DNA of 64,000 nucleotides from Elusimicrobiota bacterium (GTDB lineage: Bacteria > Elusimicrobiota > Elusimicrobia > Elusimicrobiales > UBA9959), in the NCBI GenBank assembly GCA_026388155.1, contig JAPLKI010000018.1, positions 1 through 64,000 of the forward strand, read 5' to 3'. The notes beneath the pieces are model-generated. The model saw only the letters and a program-made list of their open reading frames with translations, was not told where the DNA came from and made no database searches. A program made the position numbers and the translations under genes. Within the stretch, counting starts at the first letter, position 1, and the number at the start of each line of letters is the position of its first letter. Positions 7,930 through 16,203 of this stretch are shown here, one piece after another.

Positions 7930-8787
7930 TCAAAAAGGAGCGGAATCCTGTAAATTGTCCAGAGTGCCGCTTTTGGGCGGCACAGCCGGGGCCGCGCTTT
8001 TCTCGGCGTCGCGCCTGGCCTTGATCTGGGCCTGCACCGCGTCATTAAGTATCCTTTCCCCGCACCAGTCCCTGCCGCCGGCCTTGTAAAGGTAATCGTG
8101 CGTGCCCTTGTCAAAGTTATACCACCAGGTATACGCCGGCGCCAGCGTGTTGGCCCAGGCGTCAGCCACTATTTCGGCGCGGGTGTGTCCGTCGTCATAG
8201 ACGAAGCAAGGCGCCCAGTGCACTCCTCCGTAGAGGTCGTCGCGGATGCCGCGCCGGTCCGACACGGAGATCATATTGGCTGTTATCTCCTCGGTGTGCC
8301 AGCCGGGGAAGCGGCCGTCATTCTCCAGCGGGGCCATGGTTGCCGTAAGTTTAGCACTGCGGTCGGAGCAGAGGCGCGGCTCTACGGGAAGCCCCACATT
8401 CTGAATTATGTTACCGCCGGGCCCCCAGCCCAGCCTCTCATAAAGCGCGCGGCGCTCCCGCTCAAGCCGTATGACGAAATGCCACTGATTGCCGGGCAGT
8501 TTCGCCACTTCGCGGCGTATATTTTCTCCCTGTTTATCCAACTTGCCGCCGCGCAGCAGATGGTCCAGATCCCTTACTTCGGATTCGCGCGCGGACGGGG
8601 TTTCGGGCAGCTCCTCGGCGAAAGCCGCGGCCGGGCCGCCCCAGCGCCCGCCATTGGCGTCCAGAAAGGCGGCCAGCGCGGGAAAACGCCCCTCATCGAG
8701 GAGCTTGGAGAGTTCCCCGCGTTGATCCTCCGCCGCGCCCGCAGTTAAGGCGGCTGAAAGGAACATAAGCGTTAAAAGTGCGCGCAT
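7930..8787 (-). CDS. Secreted protein of unknown function
   Basis: 285 residues from the chosen start. An upstream in-frame ATG would add 45 residues, but they are Pro/Phe-rich and place the obvious signal peptide (MRALLTLMFLSAALTAGAA) internally, so the start at 8787 is preferred. The mature protein has an acidic helical N-terminal part and, from about residue 110, an LGWGPGGNIIQNVG segment, several Trp residues (GVHWAPCFVYDDGHTRAEI, AYTWWYNFDKG) and two cysteines. I do not recognise a family. It ends with its own terminator. Export is well supported. Confidence 0.7.
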   Translation of the reverse strand: MRALLTLMFLSAALTAGAAEDQRGELSKLLDEGRFPALAAFLDANGGRWGGPAAAFAEELPETPSARESEVRDLDHLLRGGKLDKQGENIRREVAKLPGNQWHFVIRLERERRALYERLGWGPGGNIIQNVGLPVEPRLCSDRSAKLTATMAPLENDGRFPGWHTEEITANMISVSDRRGIRDDLYGGVHWAPCFVYDDGHTRAEIVADAWANTLAPAYTWWYNFDKGTHDYLYKAGGRDWCGERILNDAVQAQIKARRDAEKSAAPAVPPKSGTLDNLQDSAPF

Positions 8788-8914
8788 TTTAATAGTATAA
8801 GGCCTAAAACTGATGCGCGCAAGGGGTAAAAAAAAGCCGGGCCGGAGAGGGGACTCCGAAAAATTGATAAAAACACCGCCGCTTTTTGGGGAAAAGGCAG
8901 CAGGAGCTTTTTTA

Positions 8915-9283
8915 TTAATCACTATTCTTCAGGCGCTGTTTTCGGATTTTGTCGGTTTTTCGCTTGCGGAGTTTTTTGAATTCTTTCAGGCGTCCGGAAG
9001 TGGAGGGGGAAACCTTTATTTCAATTTCATCCACCAGTTCCCTGAGAGCTATAAAGCGGTTCAGCGAACGCCGGCGTTCGCGCTGGCAGCGCACGATAAG
9101 CCCCAGCGGCGGGTATTTTAGCTGCACGGTATTCGAGGTTTTGTTTATCTTCTGACCGCCATGGCCGGAGCCGCGGATAAAATTTTCCTCCACCAGATCC
9201 AGGTTTATCTGCAGGCGGGCGATACGCGCCTTCAGAGCGTCAACCTTGGCCGGTGTGATTTCCGAAAATTCCGTGAAGTTCAT
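8915..9283 (-). CDS. Release-factor-like ribosome rescue protein (RF-1 domain, ArfB/YaeJ-like)
   Basis: 122 residues from MNFTEF. It holds the peptidyl-tRNA hydrolysis loop GSGHGGQKINKTSN, followed by a segment ending in a very basic tail (KEFKKLRKRKTDKIRKQRLKN), as in ArfB and the related PrfH/RF-like proteins. It lacks the codon-recognition domains of true RF1/RF2. The likely role is freeing stalled ribosomes. A longer frame of 182 residues exists upstream, but its first 60 residues run through a repeat-rich spacer and into the end of rel and look non-coding. No strong ribosome site precedes either candidate, so the start is uncertain. Confidence 0.8.
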   Translation of the reverse strand: MNFTEFSEITPAKVDALKARIARLQINLDLVEENFIRGSGHGGQKINKTSNTVQLKYPPLGLIVRCQRERRRSLNRFIALRELVDEIEIKVSPSTSGRLKEFKKLRKRKTDKIRKQRLKNSD

Positions 9284-9392
9284 AAAGAAGATGCGCAGAT
9301 GCATAGAGGCATAGATGTGTGGAAATGCGGATAAACTGGCGACAGAAATCGCTCTTGCTACGCATCTAAATTGCTGCGCGTCTATGCATCCT
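9284..9392. repeat. Word-repeat spacer (GCATAGAGGCATAGATG)
   Basis: The left part repeats GATGCATAGA and GGCATAGATG; the right part has GTCTATGCATCC and CGCATCTAAATT, its rough reverse complements. It belongs to the class of self-complementary spacers described in the findings and separates the release-factor-like gene from rel. Confidence 0.5.
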
Positions 9393-10835
9393 CTACTCCA
9401 AGGCCTGGCCGTGTTCCCGCAGGTACTTGCGGATGTGGGAGCGGGCGCCGGCGGTTTTAACAATACCCAGCCAATCCTTTTTCGGCGCGGAGTTCCTGCG
9501 GGTGAGTATCTCGCAGATGTCGCCGCTTTTCAGTTCGTGGTCGAGTCTTGCCATTTTATTGTTCACCTTGGCGCCCACGCAGGTGTTGCCCACTTCGGAG
9601 TGTATTATGTAGGCGAAATCAATGGGGGTGGCGTGCATGGGAAGCGACTTGACCTCGCCCTTCGGGGTAAAGATAAAGATCTGGTCCAGCTCAAGGTCGG
9701 TTTTAAAGCTTTCAATAAATTCCCTGGGGCTTGAAAGGTCCTGCAGCCACTCCATCCACTGGCGCAGCCAGTTGAGTTTCTCATTTAAGTGCGCGTCCTT
9801 GCCGCCCTCGCCCATCTTATAGCGCCAGTGCGCGGCTATGCCGTATTCCGAAGTGTGGTGCATCTCATCGGTGCGGATCTGTATTTCCACCAGCTCGCCC
9901 GATGAAGCCATCACGGTGGTGTGCAGGCTGCGATAAAAGTTCATCTTCGGCACCGCGATATAATCCGTAAATGAGCCGGCGAGCGGCTTGAACACCGAAT
10001 GAACCACGCCCAGAAGGGCGTAGCAGTTTATAACCGTGTCGGTGATAAGGCGCACGCCAAGAGCGTCCTGAATGTTCTCAAAGGACGTCTCCTGCTTTTC
10101 CATCTTGCGGTATATGGAATAAAGGTTTTTGGCTCTGGCAAGTATGCGGTAGGGGACCTGTGTCGGGGCCAGGTGCGCTTCCAGCTCCGCTTTGAAATTC
10201 TCAAGCAGTTTCTCGCGCTTGGCGAAACGCAGCTGCACCTTGGCCGAGAGGCTACTGAATTCGTCGGGGTGCATATATTTGAAAGACAGGTCTTCCAGCT
10301 CGGATTTTATCTGGAACATCCCCAGGCGCTGGGCGAGAGGCGCGTAAAGAGAAAGGGTTTCGTAGCCTATTTCAAGCTGTTTTTCGCGCGGGAGAAAATT
10401 GAGCGTGCGCATATTGTGCAGGCGGTCGGCCAGCTTTATTACGATAACGCGTATATCCTTGGCCGTGGCCAGCAGCATGCGCCGCCAGTTTTCGGCCTGC
10501 GCCACGTCGCGCGAGGAGAATTTAAGCGTTTCTATCTTTGTGACGCCCTGCACCAGGTCGCAGACTTCCTGGCCGAAGTCTTTTTTTATGGCTTCGGGCG
10601 TTATCGTTGTGTCTTCCAGCACATCGTGCATAAGGCCGGCCGCCACCGTTTCCTGGTCCATCCGGAATCCCGCAAGTATTTCCGCCACGGCCTGGCAATG
10701 CGTAAAGAACAGGTCGCCCGAGGCCCGTTTCTGCTGGGCATGGGCGTCTTTTGAAAAATTCCAGGCGAGCTCAAGCAGAGTTGTGTCCTGCGTGGAATAT
10801 TCCTTGAATTTTTTAAGCAAGTCTTCCATTTCCAT
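9393..10835 (-). CDS. Bifunctional (p)ppGpp synthetase/hydrolase Rel, C-terminally short
   Basis: 480 residues. The N-terminal HD hydrolase is intact in its key residues (H46 and H70-D71 in GLMHDVLEDT). The synthetase domain follows with RAKNLYSIYRKM, GVRLITD and YRSLHTTV, and then a TGS domain (IFIFTPKGEVKSLPMHATPIDFAYIIH). The protein stops soon after a short helical stretch (ARSHIRKYLRE) and lacks the zinc-finger and ACT domains that bring full-length Rel/SpoT to about 700 residues or more. The stop is not near any frameshift sign, so this looks like a natural short form. It likely sets alarmone levels; loss of the regulatory end should alter ribosome-linked control. Confidence 0.9.
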   Translation of the reverse strand: MEMEDLLKKFKEYSTQDTTLLELAWNFSKDAHAQQKRASGDLFFTHCQAVAEILAGFRMDQETVAAGLMHDVLEDTTITPEAIKKDFGQEVCDLVQGVTKIETLKFSSRDVAQAENWRRMLLATAKDIRVIVIKLADRLHNMRTLNFLPREKQLEIGYETLSLYAPLAQRLGMFQIKSELEDLSFKYMHPDEFSSLSAKVQLRFAKREKLLENFKAELEAHLAPTQVPYRILARAKNLYSIYRKMEKQETSFENIQDALGVRLITDTVINCYALLGVVHSVFKPLAGSFTDYIAVPKMNFYRSLHTTVMASSGELVEIQIRTDEMHHTSEYGIAAHWRYKMGEGGKDAHLNEKLNWLRQWMEWLQDLSSPREFIESFKTDLELDQIFIFTPKGEVKSLPMHATPIDFAYIIHSEVGNTCVGAKVNNKMARLDHELKSGDICEILTRRNSAPKKDWLGIVKTAGARSHIRKYLREHGQALE

Positions 10836-10845
10836 AGTATAAAAT

Positions 10846-10927
10846 CAGCGTAGAGGGGGCAGCGGTCAGGGGTGAGGGAAGGAGTTTCTTATTCCTCCCC
10901 CAACCGCTAGCCCCTCGCCCCTATTCC
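10846..10927. repeat. Word-repeat hairpin spacer
   Basis: Left arm built of GCGGTCAGGGGTGAGGG, apex AAGGAGTTTCTTATT, right arm CCGCTAGCCCCTCGCCCC: the arms are reverse complements with mismatches. The apex is shared with the spacers at 14838, 24178, 34596 and 50217. Confidence 0.6.
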
Positions 10928-11650
10928 CTACCCCAGAGCGGTTATGGCGAGCACCGCGCCGTAGCCGAGGGCGTAAAAAACCGGCGTAAGACGGTCGTAG
11001 GTTTTATGCAGCCCCGGTAAAATATCGGCCATGGCTATATAAAGAAAAGAGCCCCCGCTGATTCCGAGCAAAAGGGATTCGGTCCATGGGTTTACGCTCA
11101 GAAAAAAAGGTTCCACTATCAGCGCCCCAAGGGGCGTGGCGAGCGCCAGCAGCAGGCTTAAATACACGGCCCGCTTGACGGTGCGGCCTGAATGAAGCAG
11201 GAGCGAGATCAGGGCTATGCCGTCGGCGAGCTTGTGCAGGATAACGCCAAGCGAAATGTTAAAGCCGGCAAGCGAACCCGCTTTGAAACCTACGGCGATG
11301 TTGAAACCGTCAAGCACCGAGTGCACCGTCATGGCGGCCAGCGCGAAAGTGCCAAGCGCGTGTTCGTGCACTTCGCAGTTTTCCATATATTCGCCGGCGG
11401 AATTGATTACCGTGAAATTTTCAAGCGAGAAAAGGGAGAGCAGCGCCATCAGGCAGCCGTAGGCCGCGGCTCCGGGGTTCAGTCGCCACGCTTCGGGGAA
11501 AATGTCAAGGAAAGCCGCCGACAGCAGCACCCCCGCTGAAAAAGCCAGCGTGCGCGAAAGCAGGCGTTTGTTCACGGAGCCGAATCTGGCGGTCAGTCCC
11601 GCGCCAAGCATTGTGAAGGCCACGGCAATAAGGCTGAAAAGATAGATCAT
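10928..11650 (-). CDS. ZIP-family metal transporter
   Basis: 240 residues with about eight hydrophobic segments. The metal-path helices carry the ZIP signatures HSVLDGFNIAVG (about residue 110) and HKLADGIALISLLLHSG (about 135-150), with an acidic segment before them. These proteins move zinc, iron or manganese into the cytoplasm. The His-rich loop common in larger ZIPs is nearly absent (CEVHEHA only). It lies between rel and the msbA operon on the same strand, set off by word-repeat spacers on both sides. Confidence 0.88.
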   Translation of the reverse strand: MIYLFSLIAVAFTMLGAGLTARFGSVNKRLLSRTLAFSAGVLLSAAFLDIFPEAWRLNPGAAAYGCLMALLSLFSLENFTVINSAGEYMENCEVHEHALGTFALAAMTVHSVLDGFNIAVGFKAGSLAGFNISLGVILHKLADGIALISLLLHSGRTVKRAVYLSLLLALATPLGALIVEPFFLSVNPWTESLLLGISGGSFLYIAMADILPGLHKTYDRLTPVFYALGYGAVLAITALG

Positions 11651-11654
11651 AAAA

Positions 11655-11780
11655 ATTATCGTTACAGCATTAGTAGACAGAATTCAGTAGTTCAGAATTC
11701 AGAATAGTGGAACCGTTCCCGTTGCCGGTGTTTTCATTCTGACTACTGTATTCTGACTTCTGGCTACTTGAGCCGTTCCA
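11655..11780. repeat. Word-repeat hairpin spacer
   Basis: Left words of the type CAGAATTCAGTAGTTCAGAA, right words ATTCTGACTACTGTATTCTG; the two sides are imperfect reverse complements around a GC-rich middle. It separates the ZIP gene from msbA. Confidence 0.6.
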
Positions 11781-11783
11781 AAA

Positions 11784-13553
11784 TTAATTCTGCGCCTCGT
11801 ACAGCGTTTTGTAAACCCCGTTTTTAGCCAGCAGCTCTTCATGGCTGCCTGATTCGGCCAGCTCACCATGCTTTAACACAAAAATTTTATCCGCGTTCCT
11901 GACGGTGGACAGGCGGTGCGCCACCATTACCACCGTGCGCCCTTTCAAAATACGCTCTATGGCCGCCTGCACCACCTGCTCGCTTGCCGTGTCCAGGTTT
12001 GATGTGGCCTCGTCCAAAAGCAGGATCTCGGGTTTTTTTATTATGGCCCTCGCTATGGCAAGGCGCTGGCGCTGTCCGCCGGAAAGCTTCACGCCCCGCT
12101 CACCCAGGCGGGTATCGTACCCTTGCGGCATGTCCTTTATGAAGCCGTGTACGTCGGCCGCCGTGGCGGCTTCAATAACCTCATCCATTGAGGCGCCCGG
12201 CTTGCCTATGGTGATGTTTTTAAAAACGGTGTCGTCAAAGAGTATGGTGTCCTGCGTCACCAGGCCCATGTGGTCTTTCAGCTCTTTGGTGTCTATCTCG
12301 CGCAACTCCCGCCCGTCTATTAAAACCCGGCCGGAGACAGGGTCAAAAAACCTGAGCAGCAGGTGTATAATGGTGGTTTTTCCGGAGCCCGACGGCCCCA
12401 CGAAGGCGGCCACCTGCCCCGGCTCAATCGTAAAACTGAGGTTTTTAAGCACCTGCGTGTCGCGGGAGGGATACTTGTAGCCCAGGCTGTCAAATTCCAC
12501 GCGGCCCTGCACTGTGCCCAGGGGCTTCGGGTTATTTACTATGGTCACGGTCGGTTTTTCATCCAGGATCTGTAAAATGCGTTCCCAGGAAGCAAGGCCC
12601 AATTGCAGGTTTGAGTTTAGGTTCGCTATGTTCTTAAGAGGCATGTAGGCGGTAAAGAAAGCCGCGATAAATGAAAAGAAAGCGGCCGTGGTCATGGTGC
12701 CTTCAAAAATGGCGTGCCCTCCCAGGTAGATCATAACTACCAGGATGATGCTGCCTATAAATTCCATAAGCGGGCCGGTCATGGCGGCGGCGCGCAGATA
12801 ACGCATGGTTTTTCCGAAGTATTCGTTGTTTGAGGAACGGAATTTGGCTATGGCTTCTTCTTCGTAGTTAAAGGCCTTTACCACGGTCATGCCCTGCAGG
12901 CTTTCCTGGAAACGGTGGGAGATCTCGCTCACTATCACCTGGGATTCCATGCTGGACTTGCGCATTTTTCTGCCCAGTATTTTCATCGTGGAGGAGGTGA
13001 TAGGTATGATGATAAGCGAGATAAGCGCGAAGCGCCAGTTCACGTAGAAAAGAACGAATATCAGCGCCGACACGGTAAATGTGTCGCGGATAAGGTAAAG
13101 CGGCACGAACTGCACGGTGGACTGCACATTGTTCAGGTCGTTTATTACCCGGCTCATCACGTCCGAAGAGCGCTTGCGCCAGTAAAATTCTATGGACAGG
13201 CGGTGAATGTGGGTAAAAAGGTCGTCGCGGATCTGCTGGACCGCTTTCTGGCCGATCCAGCTCATCAGGTAGCCGTTGATGTATTCGGTCGTCATGCGCA
13301 GCGCGAACAGTATGGGCAGGCCTATAAGCACCAGGCGCAGCATGCGCAGGTTCTTCTCCATGAACACGCCCTGTATTACGGGGCCCATGAGATAAACCAC
13401 CCCGCCGCGCAGCGCGGCAAGCATTATCATGGAAAGCGCCGCATGCACAAATTGCTTCTTATAGGGTTTTATGTATTCGAAAAGGGCCTTAGCCAGGTAA
13501 GAGTTCTTTTTTTTGCGGTCTTGCGCATGGGCCGTGGGTTTTTTATCGGACAT
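11784..13553 (-). CDS. msbA: Lipid A export ABC transporter MsbA-like
   Basis: 589 residues, a half transporter with an N-terminal six-helix membrane domain and a C-terminal ATPase. ATPase motifs: Walker A GPSGSGKTTIIHLL, signature LSGGQRQRLAIARA, Walker B ILLLDEATSNLD and the switch His in VMVAHRLST. The first 20 residues are polar and Lys-rich. Position next to lpxB supports a role as the flippase for lipid A core across the inner membrane; by sequence alone it could also be another type IV exporter of lipids or peptides. Confidence 0.85.
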   Translation of the reverse strand: MSDKKPTAHAQDRKKKNSYLAKALFEYIKPYKKQFVHAALSMIMLAALRGGVVYLMGPVIQGVFMEKNLRMLRLVLIGLPILFALRMTTEYINGYLMSWIGQKAVQQIRDDLFTHIHRLSIEFYWRKRSSDVMSRVINDLNNVQSTVQFVPLYLIRDTFTVSALIFVLFYVNWRFALISLIIIPITSSTMKILGRKMRKSSMESQVIVSEISHRFQESLQGMTVVKAFNYEEEAIAKFRSSNNEYFGKTMRYLRAAAMTGPLMEFIGSIILVVMIYLGGHAIFEGTMTTAAFFSFIAAFFTAYMPLKNIANLNSNLQLGLASWERILQILDEKPTVTIVNNPKPLGTVQGRVEFDSLGYKYPSRDTQVLKNLSFTIEPGQVAAFVGPSGSGKTTIIHLLLRFFDPVSGRVLIDGRELREIDTKELKDHMGLVTQDTILFDDTVFKNITIGKPGASMDEVIEAATAADVHGFIKDMPQGYDTRLGERGVKLSGGQRQRLAIARAIIKKPEILLLDEATSNLDTASEQVVQAAIERILKGRTVVMVAHRLSTVRNADKIFVLKHGELAESGSHEELLAKNGVYKTLYEAQN

Positions 13554-13562
13554 ATCAAAGCG

Positions 13563-13685
13563 TAGATTGAAGATTCAAGATTTCAGATTGAAGACCAGAG
13601 GGGGAGTTTTAAATCTTAAATTTTGAATCATAAATTTTAAATCTTAAATCTGGAATCTTAAATCTTGAATCCTGTTCCTGTGTCC
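13563..13685. repeat. Word-repeat hairpin spacer
   Basis: Tandem variants of AGATTCAAGATTT on the left and AAATCTTGAATC, AAATCTTAAATC on the right. Positions 13572-13583 and 13660-13671 are a perfect 12-bp inverted repeat. Between msbA and lpxB. Confidence 0.65.
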
Positions 13686-14834
13686 CTAATTCAGGTAAGA
13701 AAGTATTTTTTCCGCCGCCCGCGTAGCTGCGCCAGGCGTTCCGAGCATGGCCCTTAAGGCGGAGAATTCCGCCCGCATGGCCGCCATTTTAGGGGGATTA
13801 TTGAACAGGGCGAAGGCTTCCCTGGCCAGAAATTCAACTGTGGCCTTTTCCTGGATAAGTTCTTTTACCGCCGGTTTTTTAAGCAGGATGTTTACGAGCG
13901 AAATGTAGGGGACCTTGATCACTTTGCGCGCCACTTCATACGTGAGACGGGGCACTTTGTAGGCCACCACCATAGGCACGCCAAGCAGGGCGTTTTCAAG
14001 GGTTGCCGTGCCTGAGCAGGTGAAAGCGAAGTCCAGGGCGGCGCGTTCTTTGTAGCCGTATTCGCGCACTATTTCAATATCCTTTGACCAGTATTTTTCC
14101 GCCCGTTCCAGGAAAGGCACCAGGTTTTCGTCCGGAAATTCCGGCACGGCAAACACTTTCGCTTTGGCGTTCGGACAGCTGGCCTTTATTTTGTAGAACG
14201 CGTTCAGGAAAATAGGCAGATGGCGCGAAATTTCGGTCTTTCTTGAGCCGGGCAATATGCCTATCTGCCAGGCATTGTCCGGCGGCGGGAAAGTTTTCTC
14301 CACCGGCTCGGGCAGCAGGTCTAAAAGCGGATGCCCCACAAAAGTGGCGTTGCCCCCGGCCTTTTTGTAGATGGTTTCTTCAAAAGGAAAGATGACAAAA
14401 AGCTCTTTCGTGAGTTTCGCGAGCTTGGCTGCCCGGCTCAGGCGCGAAGCCCACACTTGCGGGCTGATATAATAAAAAGCGGGAATATGGCGGTGAGCCG
14501 CAAGCCCCAGCATCTGGTGGTTGAAGCCATAAAAGTCAACGGCTATAACGCAGGCGGGACGTTTTTCCTCAAGATAGCGGCGCACCAGCTTCAGCAGTTT
14601 CAACCAGAGGAAAAAATGCTTGAAGGGTTCCGAAAAGCCCACGGCTCCCACAGAAACCAGGTTGTAAATAAAATGGGAGGACACCTCCTGCATGCGCACT
14701 CCGCCTATGGAGGTGACCGAAAGATCAGGGTCTTTCTCTTTCAGCGCCCTGATCAGGTTCGAGGCGTGCAGATCTCCCGACGGGTCGCCGGCGACTATAA
14801 GAATGTTTTTTGTTGTGGGAGCGATTTTGGACAT
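13686..14834 (-). CDS. lpxB: Lipid-A-disaccharide synthase LpxB
   Basis: 382 residues, family length. A GT-B glycosyltransferase (GT19) that joins UDP-2,3-diacylglucosamine and lipid X into the lipid A disaccharide at the inner membrane. The N-terminal family motif is present as AGDPSGDLHASNLIRAL, followed by SIGGVRMQ. Further typical pieces are YISPQVWASR, FPFEETIYKKAG, FVGHPLLD, LPGSRKTEI and a TCSGTATLENALLGVPMVVAYK segment. It sits between msbA and the Gfo/Idh gene on the same strand, in the gene order known from other bacteria that use LpxI. Confidence 0.95.
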   Translation of the reverse strand: MSKIAPTTKNILIVAGDPSGDLHASNLIRALKEKDPDLSVTSIGGVRMQEVSSHFIYNLVSVGAVGFSEPFKHFFLWLKLLKLVRRYLEEKRPACVIAVDFYGFNHQMLGLAAHRHIPAFYYISPQVWASRLSRAAKLAKLTKELFVIFPFEETIYKKAGGNATFVGHPLLDLLPEPVEKTFPPPDNAWQIGILPGSRKTEISRHLPIFLNAFYKIKASCPNAKAKVFAVPEFPDENLVPFLERAEKYWSKDIEIVREYGYKERAALDFAFTCSGTATLENALLGVPMVVAYKVPRLTYEVARKVIKVPYISLVNILLKKPAVKELIQEKATVEFLAREAFALFNNPPKMAAMRAEFSALRAMLGTPGAATRAAEKILSYLN

Positions 14835-14837
14835 ATA

Positions 14838-14930
14838 AAATCAGGGGCCAGGGGCTGGCGATTAGGGGTTGGGGAAGGAGTTCCTTATACCTACCTTATC
14901 CCCTAGCCTCTATACGCTAGCCGCTGCCGT
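14838..14930. repeat. Word-repeat hairpin spacer
   Basis: Left arm AGGGGCTGGCGATTAGGGGT, apex AAGGAGTTCCTTATA, right arm TATCCCCTAGCCTCTATACG. Same family as 10846, 34596 and 50217: the G-rich word and the apex are shared. Confidence 0.6.
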
Positions 14931-14931
14931 C

Positions 14932-16002
14932 TTACGACTTATCTATCCCGGCGTTTTTCAGGCCTTCTTCAACCACCATGCCGGCGGCATGGCCGATATC
15001 GGAAATGGAGCGGGCCAGGGACTGGCCGGGCTCATTCGTCGGCGAGCCGGAAACCTCAAAGCGCCTCATGGCTTCGGTTATGCTAAGCGCCAGGCGCATG
15101 GCTTTAAGACCTTTTTCTCCGCTGGGGGCCGGGGTCTTGGAGGTTTTTATGCAATCAATAAAGTGATAAAGCTCTTCTTTTATGGGCTCTTTTTTTTCCA
15201 GTTTTGGGAACAGTATCTCTATGTCTTTCAGGGATTTTACCACCGGAGTTTTCTTGTGGTAGATCTTAAGGCGGGCGCTCACATAGTCCACCGAGAGATA
15301 GGCGTCCTGCTGGTAGATGCGCATGCGGCGGGAGTTCTCCATGCTGACGCGGCTGGCGGTGATGTCGGCCACGCAGCCGTTTTTGAATTTAATGCGGACA
15401 TTGGAGATGTCCTCGTGATTGGAAAGTATGCTTGCGCCTATAGCTTCAAAGGAAGCCACTTCGGAATCTATCATGGTAAGGATGATGTCCAGATCGTGTA
15501 TCATCAGGTCCAGCGTCACGCCCGTAGCCGCCACGCGCGGGTCGTACGGGCCGAGGCGCTCTATGGTGACATAGCGGGGGTTTTTTACATGCTTCAGCGT
15601 TTCAACCACGGCGGAATTAAAGCGCTCTGAATGGCCCACCTGCAGGACCACATTGTTTTTTTCGGCAAGGGCCAGCAGGCGGCGGGCGCCTTCTTCAGAA
15701 TCGGCCAGGGGTTTTTCGATCAGCACATGGATGCCGGCTTCCAGGGCTTTAACGCCTATTTCCGCGTGATATTCCGTGGGGGCGGCTACAACCAGGGCGT
15801 CCACCTGTGTGAGCATGTCAAGATAGCTTTTGTAAGCCACACAATTATAGCGCCAGGCCAGCGTCTGCGCGCGCATAAGGTTCGGGTCGGAAACACCCAC
15901 AAGTTCAACTTCGGGCATTTTGGACAGGGTGCGCGTATGGAAGCCGCCGAGTTTTCCGGCGCCGGTCACGCCGAAACGCATTTTCTTTTCTTTTTCAGCC
16001 AT
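14932..16002 (-). CDS. Gfo/Idh/MocA-family oxidoreductase of the lipid A cluster
   Basis: 356 residues from MAEKEK. This start is chosen over one 12 codons upstream because AGAGGAC lies just before it. The N-terminus is an NAD(P)-binding Rossmann fold (MRFGVTGAGKLGGFHTR); the family lysine is in IEKPLADSEEGA (about residue 95). The C-terminal alpha/beta domain has GVTLDLMIHDLDIILTMI. The family oxidises or reduces sugars and sugar nucleotides. Its place between lpxI and lpxB is known from other bacteria; GnnA, which oxidises the 3-OH of UDP-GlcNAc for 3-amino lipid A, belongs to this family, so a GnnA-like role is possible but no GnnB-like aminotransferase is adjacent. Confidence 0.8.
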   Translation of the reverse strand: MAEKEKKMRFGVTGAGKLGGFHTRTLSKMPEVELVGVSDPNLMRAQTLAWRYNCVAYKSYLDMLTQVDALVVAAPTEYHAEIGVKALEAGIHVLIEKPLADSEEGARRLLALAEKNNVVLQVGHSERFNSAVVETLKHVKNPRYVTIERLGPYDPRVAATGVTLDLMIHDLDIILTMIDSEVASFEAIGASILSNHEDISNVRIKFKNGCVADITASRVSMENSRRMRIYQQDAYLSVDYVSARLKIYHKKTPVVKSLKDIEILFPKLEKKEPIKEELYHFIDCIKTSKTPAPSGEKGLKAMRLALSITEAMRRFEVSGSPTNEPGQSLARSISDIGHAAGMVVEEGLKNAGIDKS

Positions 16003-16203
16003 GGTGTCCTCTAAATCAAAATAAACCGCTGCCGGCATGAGGCCGGTCTTATATTATAATTCTACTAAATGTGCGGGTGATATGTGAGGTATGAGGAGGC
16101 TGTTTTTTAAATCCCGGCGTCACCCGGCGCACGAAGTATTTAATTTTTTATAAATCCCCGCCCTGCCGATACAGCCATTCGCGCCCTCAAGGCGGCTATG
16201 GGC

